Notes: generated from the sequence alone by a model not told the origin. A stretch of DNA of 64,000 nt from CAZZBK01 sp964652155 (GCA_964652155.1 CAZZBK010000009.1:15048-79047); one strand, 5' to 3'; positions 46,400-56,233 are shown, counted from the first letter of the stretch. Made by a program: numbers and translations.

Positions 46400-49300
46400 T
46401 CACTTCATGCCAAAGAAGTCTTCGAGGTTGATCTTGAACGCGGGTGACGGCGGCGAAACTTTGCCGTCGGCGGTCGTGTAGGTCGCAAAGAGATAAAAGT
46501 TCTGGTAGGGCCGGAGTCCACGCAGCAACAGCCCTGGCTCCTTCCAGGCCTTGCCTAGGTGCAGTGCGCCGCGACCGTCTGCATACGGCGCGACCCAGAT
46601 GTCGTAGTGCTTGACATCGGCCACTTTGGCAAAGTGAACATAGCACTGCGTGCCGTCAGCCTCTTGATTGGGGAGCGTGATCCGGTCGATCTTCATCGCC
46701 GCGCCTACGCCGGAGTCGCGCAAAGTTGCGATCGGATTGCCCAGGCCGGGCACGTCTTTCGGCACGCTCATGTGAATCGCCGAGAGTCGCACCGCCTCGC
46801 TCGAAGCGTCGAACGGGGTTTCGTATTCGGCGAACAGGTCAGCGAGCAACACGTCGCCACGGTCGGCCGGCTGCGGGTCGTCGACGTACATGACATGCGT
46901 GCGGCGCTCGACGACGATCTTTTCGAGTGCAAGCGGCAAGTCGACATTGCCGTAGCCGCTGCTGTAAGGCCCCCACCAGGCATTGCCGGACTCGCGAAAT
47001 TGATCGTAAGGACTATTGGCCGGCAGTTCCATCCGCAGGTAACGCCAGCCATCGAAGTTGAAGCTGGTCCAACTGTGCAGGTCATCGCAGTTCCAGGCAC
47101 CGCGCGTGCCGACGCTGATCCATTGCTCCCCCTTGGCATCGCGCAGGAAGTACACGACCCGCCCCCAGTCGCCAGCGGCGCGCACCCATAGCCCGAGATG
47201 CGAGGCCTTGCCGACAATTGCGATCGGTTTGGCCGGCTTGAGCACCGAGTAATACGGGACGAATACGCGATCCTTCTCAGGAGCCGGAAAATGGACTGCC
47301 AAGGCCTGGCCCCCTTGTTCCTTGGGCGCGTCGACCGGTTTGGCTGTCATCGCGCTCGAATAACGGTAGATATACGGCTTGTGGCTCGTCTCGTACTCAC
47401 TTTCGCGCTGCGTGCTGATCGTCCACGAGCCGTCTCCCACATTGGCCAATCGCGTGGCCAACTCATCGGGTTCCGCGTCGCTGTGGTCGGGTTCACCGAG
47501 TGAAATCTGAGCGTCGCTCGGCAACCCCTCGATGTAACACGGGGATTGATCGATGACGAACGTAGCCTGGCCGGCGAGTTTATCGACCGCAAGCGGGTTA
47601 TCCATCTGATCGTAAGCGGCGAGCTTGGCCCCCTCGGGGAGCTTGATGTGTACAGGCCGCGAGCCACGCAGAGTCCACAGCACGTGCACCAACTTGCCGG
47701 TGCGATAATGCTTGAACTGCAAGGCAAACACGTTCAGGCTGCCGGTCGGGATCCACTTGTTGAAGTTTGCGCGGTTAAGATGCCGCGTCAGCGTCGCCAG
47801 CGCCGCATAGGCTGGCTTGGGAGTTTCAAGCGACACGCGATTAAGCACGCCAAAGCCGTAGTGCTGTTCACCCCAATAGCTGGCCGTGTCGAAGGCGGGG
47901 AAGCCACCGTTCTGGATCGTGACACCGTAGACCAGCAGCATCAGGCTGTTGCGAATCGTCAGGTCGGCATGCTCTTGGTCGGTGAGCGCGCCGGGTCCGC
48001 TGGGGACACAGGGCCCTTCGTACATCGGCAATAGCGGCTGCTTGATGCCCGCCTCGCGCATTTCCTTGCGGGCCATGTAGAGCCGATGCAGCGAGACCTG
48101 ATGGAACTGTTGCTCGGGCAGGCGTTCGAAGCAGGGTATGTCGACGCAGACACCGTCGAGCAGTGGAGCGATTTCCGGGTTCTGCCGCAAAAAGTGAATC
48201 ACGAACGCAGGGTCGCCGTGGGGCAACAGACACTTCACCTGCGGGAACTCTTGGCGGACGATCTTGGCCCCTTCGACAAACCCGCGCAGGAATAGCTCAT
48301 AGCGCTCGCGTTCGTAGTCGCTAAAAATGTGCTCGCTTTCGCCAATAAAGTGCGGGAAGATGCCGTGCGTGACAGGTCCGATCGACGGCTCGGGATAAAA
48401 AGACAAAAACAGCGGTCGACTGTTGGGGCCCGGTTTCGATTGCCGCTCGGTGAGCGTTTTGACAAAGTTCTCACGCGCCTTTTCGAGTCCGAGTGTCTTC
48501 AGTTCACCGGCGAATTTAGCGGTCACGTAATGATCGCCCGCACCGGCGAATTTAAGCGTGAACAGTTTGAATTGTTCCATCACCTTGCGAGCTTCTTCGC
48601 CATGTCGCGCGGTGTACTCCTCGAACGACCCGGGGGTCGACTCAATGCCCGCCTTGGCCATCACGAGGAGTTGCTTGGCCGCCGAGGGGGTATGATGCCC
48701 GCCCCCCCAATTCCAAAAGCCGAACAACGGACCTCGACCGAAATCCCAATCGCCTCGTTCGCGCGTGTCGCTCTGCAAGTAAGCCAGGCTCATCTGCTCG
48801 ACCGTTTCCTGATCGCCATCGGTGACGGTCACCATCGCATCATGGTAACCGTACGCCTTGGGTTCAAACGTGAACTCAGTCGAGGCCGTGCCACTGGCGG
48901 GCAACTTGACGATCGCCGAGTGGGTCGCCGTACCGCGCCCCAGCAGGCCGTGTGAGACAAGTTCGACTCGCACGTCGCGCGCACCTCCGCGACGATTGGT
49001 CAGCGTGACCGTGTAGCGAGGTTTCTCGGGGGCGGTCCAGACATGCGCGTAGGCGCTGGCCTGCACGGTCACGCCAACCGCCGCGCGCTCGGCTGTCAGC
49101 GCATAAATGTGCACGCTGCTCGGCAATCCAGCCGCGTGCTCACTGTAGTACATCGGGTCGGGCGACGCGCGATAGAGCCTCACCTGCTTGGTCAACTCGA
49201 CATCAATGAAGTCGAGGTCCTCAAACTCCGCGAGCGCGGTCGACTCGATGGGGATCGACACGCGAAACAGCCGCCCCTTCTTGCCCGAGGTTGTTTTGAT

Positions 49301-50476
49301 CGCAATGGCGTCGCCAGCATTCGACTTGGCCGAGAAGGCCGGCACGCCCGAGGCAAAGCTCTTGGGAAACCCAGCCTGAGCGCGATAGAACTGCGCCGTG
49401 ACGATCGGCACCTCGTCGGCGTCATTGTCGGCCGCGGCGATCAGATGCAGCGCGCGATACCGGGCCATCGGCAGCCGGACGGTCAGACGGGCCGGATCTT
49501 TGAGCAGCGCGCCACCCCAGCGAGACGAGACCGCATCGGCACCGCGACCACTGTAGCGCCCCGCGAGATTGCCCGCGCGGAACCAACTGGTGCCGACGTC
49601 GACATGATCGTTCCCATCAGCATTGGATTCGGCCAACTCGAAGGGAATGCCCGCCGACTCGAACCGCGGCGACTTGGCGATCGAACGCGGGTCGACCGCC
49701 TCGCCATCGATCCGTCGGGCGTTGAGAATGCTTTGCAGCGAGACGGGATGATAGACCCAGCGAGGGTCGAGCGGCGCGGCCTTCTCGGTGCTGGCTTGCA
49801 TGAGTTCGATGTGCGGCGAGAGCGTCAGCCGCGCCAAGCCACGCGGATCGACGGACGCCGCGGCGACACGTGTCAGTGGAATGCCATCCAGGGCCAACTC
49901 ATAACCTTGCTCGCGCAAAATCACATCCAGCGTGAGCACCCGATCGGCGAGCGGTTTCGAGGCGACCATGTCCGCCTCGACGTTGGCGCGCAGAGACTCG
50001 GGCCAGGCGAGGCTCCGCTCGACGACGAACTGCGGTTTGTAGATGCCGCGAGTCTCGGGTTGCCGCGCCGTCGAGTTGGGGTCGTACGCCACCCACGTTA
50101 CAGACGTGACGCTGGGGGTGACGGTGATATAAGCCCCTCGTTCCTTGAGGTCGGTCGGGTTCTTTAACCCCAGTGCGAGCGTGATGCCGCTGCGTTGGGA
50201 TGGATCAACACAGCGAAACTGGAGCCGCACGCGAGTGTCGGCCGTGAGCTCGCTGGCCGACACGAGCAGCAATGACTTGCCGGCACTGGTCACCACCGAG
50301 CGGTCACCCTGCTTGCCGACGGCGGCGACATTGCCTTTGATGTCGGCCACCCGCCAGGCGTCGGCCGTAAAGACACTCGCGGGGATGGGGGTCGCATCGG
50401 CCGCACGGAGCGATGAACCCGACAAAGCATCCATGAACGCAAGCGTTAAGGCAAGAAGACAAATGGCGCGATTCAC
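46400..50476 (-). CDS. Large secreted multidomain protein with glycosidase-like core
   Basis: 1,358 residues with a signal peptide (1-25). I do not recognise a named family over its whole length. Residues about 30-480 are beta-rich, with carbohydrate-binding-like strands. Residues about 480-570 look like an Ig-like CARDB-type domain (RYTVTLTNRRGGARDVRVELV). Residues about 580-900 look like a (beta/alpha)8 barrel: FGFWNWGGGHH, FLSFYPEPSIGP (candidate acid/base Glu near 697), CLLPHGDPAF, LLPMYEGPCVPSG (candidate nucleophile Glu near 822) and YGVTIQNGGFPAFDTASYWG. After a beta domain, residues about 1280-1358 resemble fibronectin type III (HYDIWVAPYADG...GLRPYQNFYLFATYTTADGK). A clan-A-type glycosidase is inferred from order and Glu spacing only. 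Last gene of the GntR-led cluster. Confidence 0.55.
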   Translation of the reverse strand: MNRAICLLALTLAFMDALSGSSLRAADATPIPASVFTADAWRVADIKGNVAAVGKQGDRSVVTSAGKSLLLVSASELTADTRVRLQFRCVDPSQRSGITLALGLKNPTDLKERGAYITVTPSVTSVTWVAYDPNSTARQPETRGIYKPQFVVERSLAWPESLRANVEADMVASKPLADRVLTLDVILREQGYELALDGIPLTRVAAASVDPRGLARLTLSPHIELMQASTEKAAPLDPRWVYHPVSLQSILNARRIDGEAVDPRSIAKSPRFESAGIPFELAESNADGNDHVDVGTSWFRAGNLAGRYSGRGADAVSSRWGGALLKDPARLTVRLPMARYRALHLIAAADNDADEVPIVTAQFYRAQAGFPKSFASGVPAFSAKSNAGDAIAIKTTSGKKGRLFRVSIPIESTALAEFEDLDFIDVELTKQVRLYRASPDPMYYSEHAAGLPSSVHIYALTAERAAVGVTVQASAYAHVWTAPEKPRYTVTLTNRRGGARDVRVELVSHGLLGRGTATHSAIVKLPASGTASTEFTFEPKAYGYHDAMVTVTDGDQETVEQMSLAYLQSDTRERGDWDFGRGPLFGFWNWGGGHHTPSAAKQLLVMAKAGIESTPGSFEEYTARHGEEARKVMEQFKLFTLKFAGAGDHYVTAKFAGELKTLGLEKARENFVKTLTERQSKPGPNSRPLFLSFYPEPSIGPVTHGIFPHFIGESEHIFSDYERERYELFLRGFVEGAKIVRQEFPQVKCLLPHGDPAFVIHFLRQNPEIAPLLDGVCVDIPCFERLPEQQFHQVSLHRLYMARKEMREAGIKQPLLPMYEGPCVPSGPGALTDQEHADLTIRNSLMLLVYGVTIQNGGFPAFDTASYWGEQHYGFGVLNRVSLETPKPAYAALATLTRHLNRANFNKWIPTGSLNVFALQFKHYRTGKLVHVLWTLRGSRPVHIKLPEGAKLAAYDQMDNPLAVDKLAGQATFVIDQSPCYIEGLPSDAQISLGEPDHSDAEPDELATRLANVGDGSWTISTQRESEYETSHKPYIYRYSSAMTAKPVDAPKEQGGQALAVHFPAPEKDRVFVPYYSVLKPAKPIAIVGKASHLGLWVRAAGDWGRVVYFLRDAKGEQWISVGTRGAWNCDDLHSWTSFNFDGWRYLRMELPANSPYDQFRESGNAWWGPYSSGYGNVDLPLALEKIVVERRTHVMYVDDPQPADRGDVLLADLFAEYETPFDASSEAVRLSAIHMSVPKDVPGLGNPIATLRDSGVGAAMKIDRITLPNQEADGTQCYVHFAKVADVKHYDIWVAPYADGRGALHLGKAWKEPGLLLRGLRPYQNFYLFATYTTADGKVSPPSPAFKINLEDFFGMK

Positions 50477-50507
50477 GAGTGGCCTTCCGATAAAATGGTG
50501 GGCTGAT

Positions 50508-51053
50508 TCAGTCTTGTTTCACGGGCACGTTAATGACGAGCGCGGCGACGCGATGCACGGTCGGGTTCATTGGGGCAGGAGCATGACACTTCAGACACGA
50601 GGCGAACAAGCTGATCGAGCCCGCGTGCCGATAGACCCCCTTTTCGACCCGCTCGAATTCATCTTGCCCTTTGGCCAACTCGCGGGCGGCCTGCTTTTCG
50701 AAGTCGTCCTGCGGTTCATGGCCCAGCGTCATGACCTGCGCGTTGACCGCCATCCAGCGGGCCTTGATGTTTGTGCGCAGCGACAGATCGGCGAACACTT
50801 CGTCCAGCACGCGGGACGGGACTGGCATCCGGCCATCGTCCTTGAAGTAGCGACGGTGCAGGGCTTGCAGCGTCGACTCGTAGGTCTCGTGCAGCAGCCG
50901 AGCCTGTTGCCGCGCCGCGTCGACGCTGAGTTTCGGCGCGGCGTCCTCCTTGGGCTCGGCGTGGAGCGGCGAAAAACCGATCACGAGCACCACGAGGGGC
51001 GGCAAGAAAACCGTTGCGAGCAGGGTATAAAACCGGCGATGAATGAACTGCAT
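50508..51053 (-). CDS. Exported mono-heme c-type protein, DUF3365-like
   Basis: 181 residues from ATG 51053, with an N-terminal hydrophobic segment (about 8-32) that serves as signal or anchor; a start at 51089 would add 12 residues. One c-type heme motif near the C-terminus, C153-L-K-C156-H157, preceded by helical sequence with RYFKDDGRMPVPSRVLDEVF. This layout matches small DUF3365/Tll0287-like heme sensors or electron-transfer proteins. It lies between a DUF1501 gene and the large glycosidase-like gene (31 bases), so it may serve electron flow in that cluster. A partner role to DUF1501, replacing the usual PSCyt1 protein, is inference. Confidence 0.65.
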   Translation of the reverse strand: MQFIHRRFYTLLATVFLPPLVVLVIGFSPLHAEPKEDAAPKLSVDAARQQARLLHETYESTLQALHRRYFKDDGRMPVPSRVLDEVFADLSLRTNIKARWMAVNAQVMTLGHEPQDDFEKQAARELAKGQDEFERVEKGVYRHAGSISLFASCLKCHAPAPMNPTVHRVAALVINVPVKQD

Positions 51054-51123
51054 GACGTGGTCACTTAAAACATGCGTTGTTGAATGCACGCATCATAACA
51101 CCGCACGTGCGAACACGACACCA

Positions 51124-52527
51124 TCAGGCCAGGATCTGCCGGATTGGATTGCCGCCGTGCGAGATCGAGATGGGCCGATCGTTGAGATCGTGAATGATCG
51201 TGTGCGGATCGACACCCAGCAGTTGATAGATCGAGGCGACGATATCGCCCGGCGAGACCGGATGGTCGGTCACATAGGCGGCCGTTGAGTCGCTCGCGCC
51301 GAGGACGTAGCCCGACTTGACGCCGCCCCCCACCATGAGACAAAAGCCGCAGCCAGGCCAGTGATCGCGGCCGGCGGCACGATTGATGCGCGGTGTTCGT
51401 CCCATGTCTCCCATGGCGACCACGAGCGTGCTATCGAGCAGTCCGCGCTCTTCGAGATCGGTCACCAGAGCCGAAAAGATCGTATCGAAATTTGGAAGAT
51501 TGAAGTCGCGCAGCAGACCAAAGTTGTTGGCGTGCGAGTCCCAGTGGCCCGAGCCCTTGCTCTCGGTCGTGAGCGTGATGAATTTGACGCCCGCCTCGAC
51601 GAGCCGCCGCGACAACAGGGCGCACGAGCCGTAGAGCGAATCGCCATAGCGCTCGCGGACCGCCAGCGGCTCTTGAGTCAGATCAAAGGCCAATCGCGCG
51701 CGATCGCTCGTGAGCAGATCGAACGCGCGGCGTTGATTGCCGCGCATCACGTCGACCACGCCGGTCGTGTTGGCCCGGGCAAAGCGCTGGTCCACGTCCG
51801 TGAGCAACGACTGCCGACGGTTTATGCGGTCGGCCGTGATCCCCTCCAACTCGCCGAAGGTTGGCGGCACGGGCACGCCGCGCGGCGTCACAGGATCGTA
51901 AAAGTTCTTGGGCTCCCGTTCGAGCTGGGGCTCGCAAAGGGTCATCAGCGGATCGTATTGGCTCCCCAGGTAGCCACCATAGGGCCCCGCGCGACGCAAC
52001 GCCTGGCTGTAGCCGGGATGGGCTGGCATGCAGACATAGCCGGGCAAATCGTTGCGACAGATACCCAGGTACTGGCACACGGCCCCCATGCCGGGATGGT
52101 CAGTTCGCTTGGCAAAGTAGTTCTCGCGATCGCTGCCCCCCGCAAAGCCCGTGAGCAGCGCGTAGGGATTATGACTGTTATAGCCGTGTGACAACGAACG
52201 GATGAGCGTCACGCGGTGCATGAGCTTCGCGATCTTGGGCAAGTGCTCTGCGATTTGCACGCCACCGAGCGACGTGTCGATCGGCTTGAACTCGCCGCGC
52301 ACTTCGGCCGGCGCGTCCGGCTTGAGATCGAACATGTCGATGTGACTAGGGCCGCCGAACAAATTGAACAGCACCACCGACTTGGCACGGCCCGGGCGTA
52401 TTGCGGCGTGGGCTGTGTGCGGAGCAAGCAGGTTGGCTCCGAACAGCGAGAGTGCCCCGGCGCGCAACACATCTCGGCGACGGAGACCGTCACAAGCCGA
52501 AACCGTGCGACCCAAAATGCTGAGCAT
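51124..52527 (-). CDS. DUF1501 exported protein without DUF1553 partner
   Basis: 467 residues. Twin-arginine-type signal CDGLRRRDVLRAGALSLFGANLL. DUF1501 blocks are all present: VVLFNLFGGPSHIDMFDLKPD, SLSHGYNSHNPYALLTGF, GVKFITLTTESKGSGHWDSHANN, LVVAMGDMGRTPRINRAAGRDHW and YQLLGVDPHTIIHDLNDRPI. It is clearly related to, but distinct from, the copy at 45021-46370 (about 20 extra residues and different loops). No DUF1549/DUF1553 gene is adjacent. Its neighbours are a mono-heme protein (70 bases downstream) and a CBM9-like protein (182 bases upstream). Confidence 0.9.
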   Translation of the reverse strand: MLSILGRTVSACDGLRRRDVLRAGALSLFGANLLAPHTAHAAIRPGRAKSVVLFNLFGGPSHIDMFDLKPDAPAEVRGEFKPIDTSLGGVQIAEHLPKIAKLMHRVTLIRSLSHGYNSHNPYALLTGFAGGSDRENYFAKRTDHPGMGAVCQYLGICRNDLPGYVCMPAHPGYSQALRRAGPYGGYLGSQYDPLMTLCEPQLEREPKNFYDPVTPRGVPVPPTFGELEGITADRINRRQSLLTDVDQRFARANTTGVVDVMRGNQRRAFDLLTSDRARLAFDLTQEPLAVRERYGDSLYGSCALLSRRLVEAGVKFITLTTESKGSGHWDSHANNFGLLRDFNLPNFDTIFSALVTDLEERGLLDSTLVVAMGDMGRTPRINRAAGRDHWPGCGFCLMVGGGVKSGYVLGASDSTAAYVTDHPVSPGDIVASIYQLLGVDPHTIIHDLNDRPISISHGGNPIRQILA

Positions 52528-52709
52528 CGTGATTGGCCTCGCTGCCTAAGGTGGGTTCACAGGGTCGTACCCGGGTGGCGAACGACCGGCAGGTGATGGG
52601 ACAGTTTATCTATCGGCCAGATTCGATGGATTCTAGCTGGAATTAGCCGTCGTGACAAGCGTTATCGCTGACCAGCGGCGAGGTTGCACGCGATTGGCAT
52701 GTGCAGACG

Positions 52710-53474
52710 TTATTGGGCAACAACGCCGACAAACTTGAGTGGGGCGTACTTTTCGATCTGGTGAAAATTGACTTGCGTGAGCGGGGCAATGGTCGAGAGA
52801 TTGGGCCGCTGCCAGCGTTGGTCGTAATCATAACGGCAGAGCGCGCAAGTCCAGAGGTCACCGACGGCTGGGCGACCTCCGGTGTGCGCGAAATCACTCC
52901 AGGGGAAACGCCCTTCGACCGACCAGCCCTGATCGTCATCGGTTCGCACATCGAGTGTGCCGCGCACAACAGCCTGGGCCGTCCAGTTGAACTTGTCGCG
53001 CCGCCGGTAGTCTTCGAACCGATCGAGTTTCGCCTCGTGTCGCATGAGCATGTCGAATCGCGTACCGGCCGGGTTGATCTGAAACTCGTAGTAGTTCCGC
53101 TTGTCTGTCGAGGGGCGGAAGAACAGTTCAAAAACGTCATTCTCCCAGGTGTTGCTATCGTGCTCGGTCTTGTCGGCGAACAGGTCATGGTCGACCATCT
53201 CGGCATGAAAATACAACGCCGCGTCGTCCCAGAGCAGGCGGGCGACGGTGGCCGTTTTGGCCGGGGGTTGGTCGGGTAGCCAGGGCGTGACAAAGCGATC
53301 GATCCGTTGCGCTAGCTGCCAGCAGGGTTCATCGGCTCGGCCGTCGATCGTGATCGAAGACGTGGTGCGACGACACTCGAATGGCGCGGCCGGAGGATCG
53401 GCGACCGCTGCCCATGGCCACACAAACATGACGATCGTCGACGCGGCAGCGACACGCACCAAGCTATTGAACAT
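52710..53474 (-). CDS. Exported CBM9-like carbohydrate-binding protein
   Basis: 254 residues with a signal peptide (1-25, cleavage near AVADPP). Landmarks of the CBM9-type (family 9-like) fold: ITIDGRADEPCWQLAQRIDRF, ATVARLLWDDAALYFHAEMVDHDL, WENDVFELFFRPSTDKRNYYEFQINP and WSVEGRFPWSDF. Such domains bind ends of glycan chains or act as stand-alone sugar-binding proteins. Almost the whole mature protein is this domain. It lies 54 bases after the GntR gene, so it is likely the first structural gene of the regulated cluster. Confidence 0.82.
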   Translation of the reverse strand: MFNSLVRVAAASTIVMFVWPWAAVADPPAAPFECRRTTSSITIDGRADEPCWQLAQRIDRFVTPWLPDQPPAKTATVARLLWDDAALYFHAEMVDHDLFADKTEHDSNTWENDVFELFFRPSTDKRNYYEFQINPAGTRFDMLMRHEAKLDRFEDYRRRDKFNWTAQAVVRGTLDVRTDDDQGWSVEGRFPWSDFAHTGGRPAVGDLWTCALCRYDYDQRWQRPNLSTIAPLTQVNFHQIEKYAPLKFVGVVAQ

Positions 53475-53528
53475 GACGGCTTTGCTCTTGGCTGAGGAAT
53501 GGTAAGTTCGCGCGACACACTCTCTGAA

Positions 53529-54239
53529 CTAGCGTTGAACTTCCAGGGCAGGAAATATGCGAGTCCAGTGCGTGGCTCCACTGCTGATGTGCCGCTGCAT
53601 GGACAACACGGCCGCTTCGACATCGCCCCGCTCGAGCGCATCGACAATCGCCAGATGCTCGTGCGTTTCGGCCGACAGCCGTTGGAAATCGTTACGGACG
53701 CCATCTTGCGTGTACGACACATCACGAAACACGCGAAACAGCGTCTTGAGCCGATTGATCTCGCGAGCCAAAAAGCGATTGCCGCACGAGGCGGTCACCA
53801 GATCGTGCAACCGCGTGTCGATGGTCCGGGCTTGAGCAACGAACTCATTGGCCGGCCGGGCCGGCTGATCGATCAGTTGCTGTAATTCGCTGCGTAGAGA
53901 CTTGAGTTCGGCCGGGTTGCAACGTCCACACGCGCTGCGAGTCGCCTCGCACTCGAGGATGCCCCGCACCTGTGAAATCTCCAGCACCTCTTGTACGGTG
54001 ACATGCCGCACAATCGCGCCACGATTCGGTAGCAGATCGATCATGCCGATGGCCGCCAACTCGATAAGCGCCTCGCGGATGGGCGTATGGCTGACGCCAA
54101 AGAGCTTGGCCAGGTCTTCTGTCACCAAATGCTGCCCGGCATGAATGCGCCCTTCAAACACCTCGGTCAATATCGACTGCACAATGGCGTGTCGTCGTTG
54201 ACCATGGTCGCACTGCAATATCGAACCACGTTGCGTCAT
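53529..54239 (-). CDS. GntR family transcriptional regulator (FadR/FCD type)
   Basis: 236 residues. N-terminal winged helix (about 15-75) with recognition part LFGVSHTPIREALIELAAIGMIDLLPNRGAIV. C-terminal FCD all-helical ligand domain (about 85-225) keeping the metal-binding pattern: Asp144-x3-His148 (IDTRLHDL), His near 192 (THEHL) and His near 217 (QRHI). FCD regulators sense small carboxylates or sugar acids. Transcribed first in the minus-strand cluster, so it probably controls itself and the CBM9/DUF1501/heme/glycosidase-like genes. The ligand is unknown; a uronate or aldonate would fit the context. Confidence 0.88.
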   Translation of the reverse strand: MTQRGSILQCDHGQRRHAIVQSILTEVFEGRIHAGQHLVTEDLAKLFGVSHTPIREALIELAAIGMIDLLPNRGAIVRHVTVQEVLEISQVRGILECEATRSACGRCNPAELKSLRSELQQLIDQPARPANEFVAQARTIDTRLHDLVTASCGNRFLAREINRLKTLFRVFRDVSYTQDGVRNDFQRLSAETHEHLAIVDALERGDVEAAVLSMQRHISSGATHWTRIFPALEVQR

Positions 54240-54577
54240 GTTAGATCGCCAAACCTCAAGAGGGTCGTCGAGGTCGCCGAGGCGGCTCGCATGGTCTGAT
54301 TATAGTCACAATACGCTGGCACACCACCGGTGGCCTGGCAACTTCAGGATGTTTGTCGATATCAATGGGCGCGCCACTCTCTCGTGAGATTTCCGACCAT
54401 GCTGGCCGCACGGATTAAATGTGGCATTTTGTCAACGAACTTTGCCGGGGCGGCATGCACGCTGGGCGAGGCTCACGAATCCGCTCGTTTTTCTGCCGCA
54501 CCTTGGCGAATCTGACCTATGTTTGAGATGGACAATTCTCTGGGAACACCGCGGACTCGCCCCGTGGGCATACGCAC
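54240..54577. other. Divergent region between GntR gene and tadE genes
   Basis: 338 bp. It should contain the GntR promoter/operator and the pseudopilin promoter. A 10-bp perfect palindrome CCACCGGTGG lies at 54324-54333 and a TGATTATAGTCA partial palindrome lies at 54296-54307. Either could be an operator but neither matches the FadR consensus well. No gene is seen. Confidence 0.4.
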
Positions 54578-54997
54578 ATGACTTGGTCAGTTATTCGCCA
54601 TCGCTTAACTCGTCGACGCCGCGCCCTCACGGGGCTTGCGGCAGTCGAGTTCGCCCTTTGCTTGCCGCTCATGATGGCCATGACATTCGGCGTGGTCGAG
54701 GCCTCGAACGCGATCTTTTTGCAGCAGGCGCTCACCTCGGCGGCCTACGAGGCGGCCAACGTCGCCTCGGCCGTCGGCGGTACATCGGCCAACGCGCAAA
54801 CGCGGGCCAGTGCCGTGCTCACCAGCTTGGGAGTTCGATCGGGGACCGTGACGATCACCCCCACCGTGACGGCGCAGACCGCGGTGGGCACCACGATCGT
54901 TATCACCTGCTCCGCGCCCCTGAGCGCCAATTCGATTGTCTTGGGCTACGTGGGGAGCACGACGCTCACTGCCCGAATCACGATCCCTCACATGTAA
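54578..54997 (+). CDS. TadE-like pseudopilin
   Basis: 139 residues. Positively charged N-terminus (RHRLTRRRRALTGLAAVEFALCLPLMMAM), then a hydrophobic helix and a Thr/Ser/Ala-rich beta domain ending in ARITIPHM. The GLAAVEFAL stretch, with Glu five residues into the helix, is the TadE-type prepilin cleavage site. In Tad/Flp systems TadE is a minor pseudopilin of the type IVc pilus. First of three co-directional genes; no ATPase, platform or prepilin peptidase gene is in the window. Confidence 0.85.
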   Translation: MTWSVIRHRLTRRRRALTGLAAVEFALCLPLMMAMTFGVVEASNAIFLQQALTSAAYEAANVASAVGGTSANAQTRASAVLTSLGVRSGTVTITPTVTAQTAVGTTIVITCSAPLSANSIVLGYVGSTTLTARITIPHM

Positions 54998-55087
54998 GTC
55001 GACCGCGAACAAGCAACAACGATTCACATCATTGTCAGGCCACTCATGCACGCCGATGAAGCGCCGAAAGGTTTCGGGAGAACGACT

Positions 55088-56233
55088 ATGAAATCGCGCA
55101 TTGCTCAATTCGGTTCAACTCGTCGCGCGCTGCGTCAGGCACGTCGCGGCGCGGTCATCCCGCTCGTGGCGGTGTTCATCGTCGTGATGATGGCCATGGC
55201 CGCGTTCTCGATCGACGTGGCCTACATCGAGCTGGTGCAAACCCAACTTAAGGCCGCCACCGATGCCGCCGCCAAGGCGGGGACCTCGGCGCTGGTGCAA
55301 GGGCAGACCTCCTCGCAAGCCATGACCGCCGCCATCAATATGGCCAACAACAACATCGTGGCCGGTCACGGGCTAAAATTGACCGCCTCCGACATCGCCG
55401 TCGGACAATCACAACTGCAAGGTGATGGCTCGTGGCTCTTTGTGGCGGGTGCCCAGCCGTATCAGGCCATGCAAATCACGGCCAACTTGTCAGGCGCCAA
55501 CACCAATGGCGCGGTCGGACTGTTTTTCGCGCCGGCCTTGGGGACCAGTTCGCTGACCCTGAGCAACACGTCGGTCGCCTCGGCGTTTGCCTGCGATGTG
55601 TGCCTCTGCCTCGACCGTTCGGGCTCGATGAAATGGGACCTGTCGGGTGTTGATTGGCAGTATCCGCCGCCCTATCAGAACAATCCGGACCGAGGATCTA
55701 ACCGAGCACCTGCCAACGGGAGTCGCTGGAAGACCCTCGATGGCTCCGTGCAGACGTTTACGAACATTCTGTCGACCGCCAATGCGCCTCCCAAGGTCGC
55801 TGTAGTGACTTGGGCCAGCGACGACACGACCGATCTCGGTTTCTCCACCAGTATGACGTCCGTTTACAATGCTGTGCATTACTACACGACGCGAAATTTT
55901 AGCGGCGGCACTGGCATGTCTGACGGCATGTCTCGAGCCAACGGCGTGCTGATGGGGTCGTCCGCGCGCACCTATGCCAAAAAGATCATGATTCTGATGA
56001 GCGACGGCGACTGGAACGAAGGTTCTAATCCAGAAACCTACGCCGCCACGCTGGCCTCGAACAACATCACCGTGCATACAATCAGCTTCTTGGCGTCGGG
56101 GAGCGGTACGACCGTGTTGCGGAACATCGCCAACACGACCGGAGGAAAGTTCTACTCAGCGACCGACGCGGCCAGCTTGACCGCCGCCTGGCAAGACCTG
56201 GCCTACTCGCTGCCCATCGTGTTGACGAAGTAA
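55088..56233 (+). CDS. TadG-like protein with vWA domain
   Basis: 381 residues from ATG 55088 with GGAG eight bases upstream; an in-frame start at 55046 has no such site. TadG-type N-terminus: RRGAVIPLVAVFIVVMMAMA helix followed by FSIDVAYIELVQTQLKAATDAAAKAGTSAL, the conserved Flp-region block. A vWA domain begins at about 170 with MIDAS motif DRSGSM (Asp176) and continues through IMILMSDGDWNEG and NITVHTISF. Unlike short TadE proteins, vWA-bearing TadG proteins are thought to sit at the pilus tip or envelope and bind ligands. Middle gene of the three. Confidence 0.87.
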   Translation: MKSRIAQFGSTRRALRQARRGAVIPLVAVFIVVMMAMAAFSIDVAYIELVQTQLKAATDAAAKAGTSALVQGQTSSQAMTAAINMANNNIVAGHGLKLTASDIAVGQSQLQGDGSWLFVAGAQPYQAMQITANLSGANTNGAVGLFFAPALGTSSLTLSNTSVASAFACDVCLCLDRSGSMKWDLSGVDWQYPPPYQNNPDRGSNRAPANGSRWKTLDGSVQTFTNILSTANAPPKVAVVTWASDDTTDLGFSTSMTSVYNAVHYYTTRNFSGGTGMSDGMSRANGVLMGSSARTYAKKIMILMSDGDWNEGSNPETYAATLASNNITVHTISFLASGSGTTVLRNIANTTGGKFYSATDAASLTAAWQDLAYSLPIVLTK

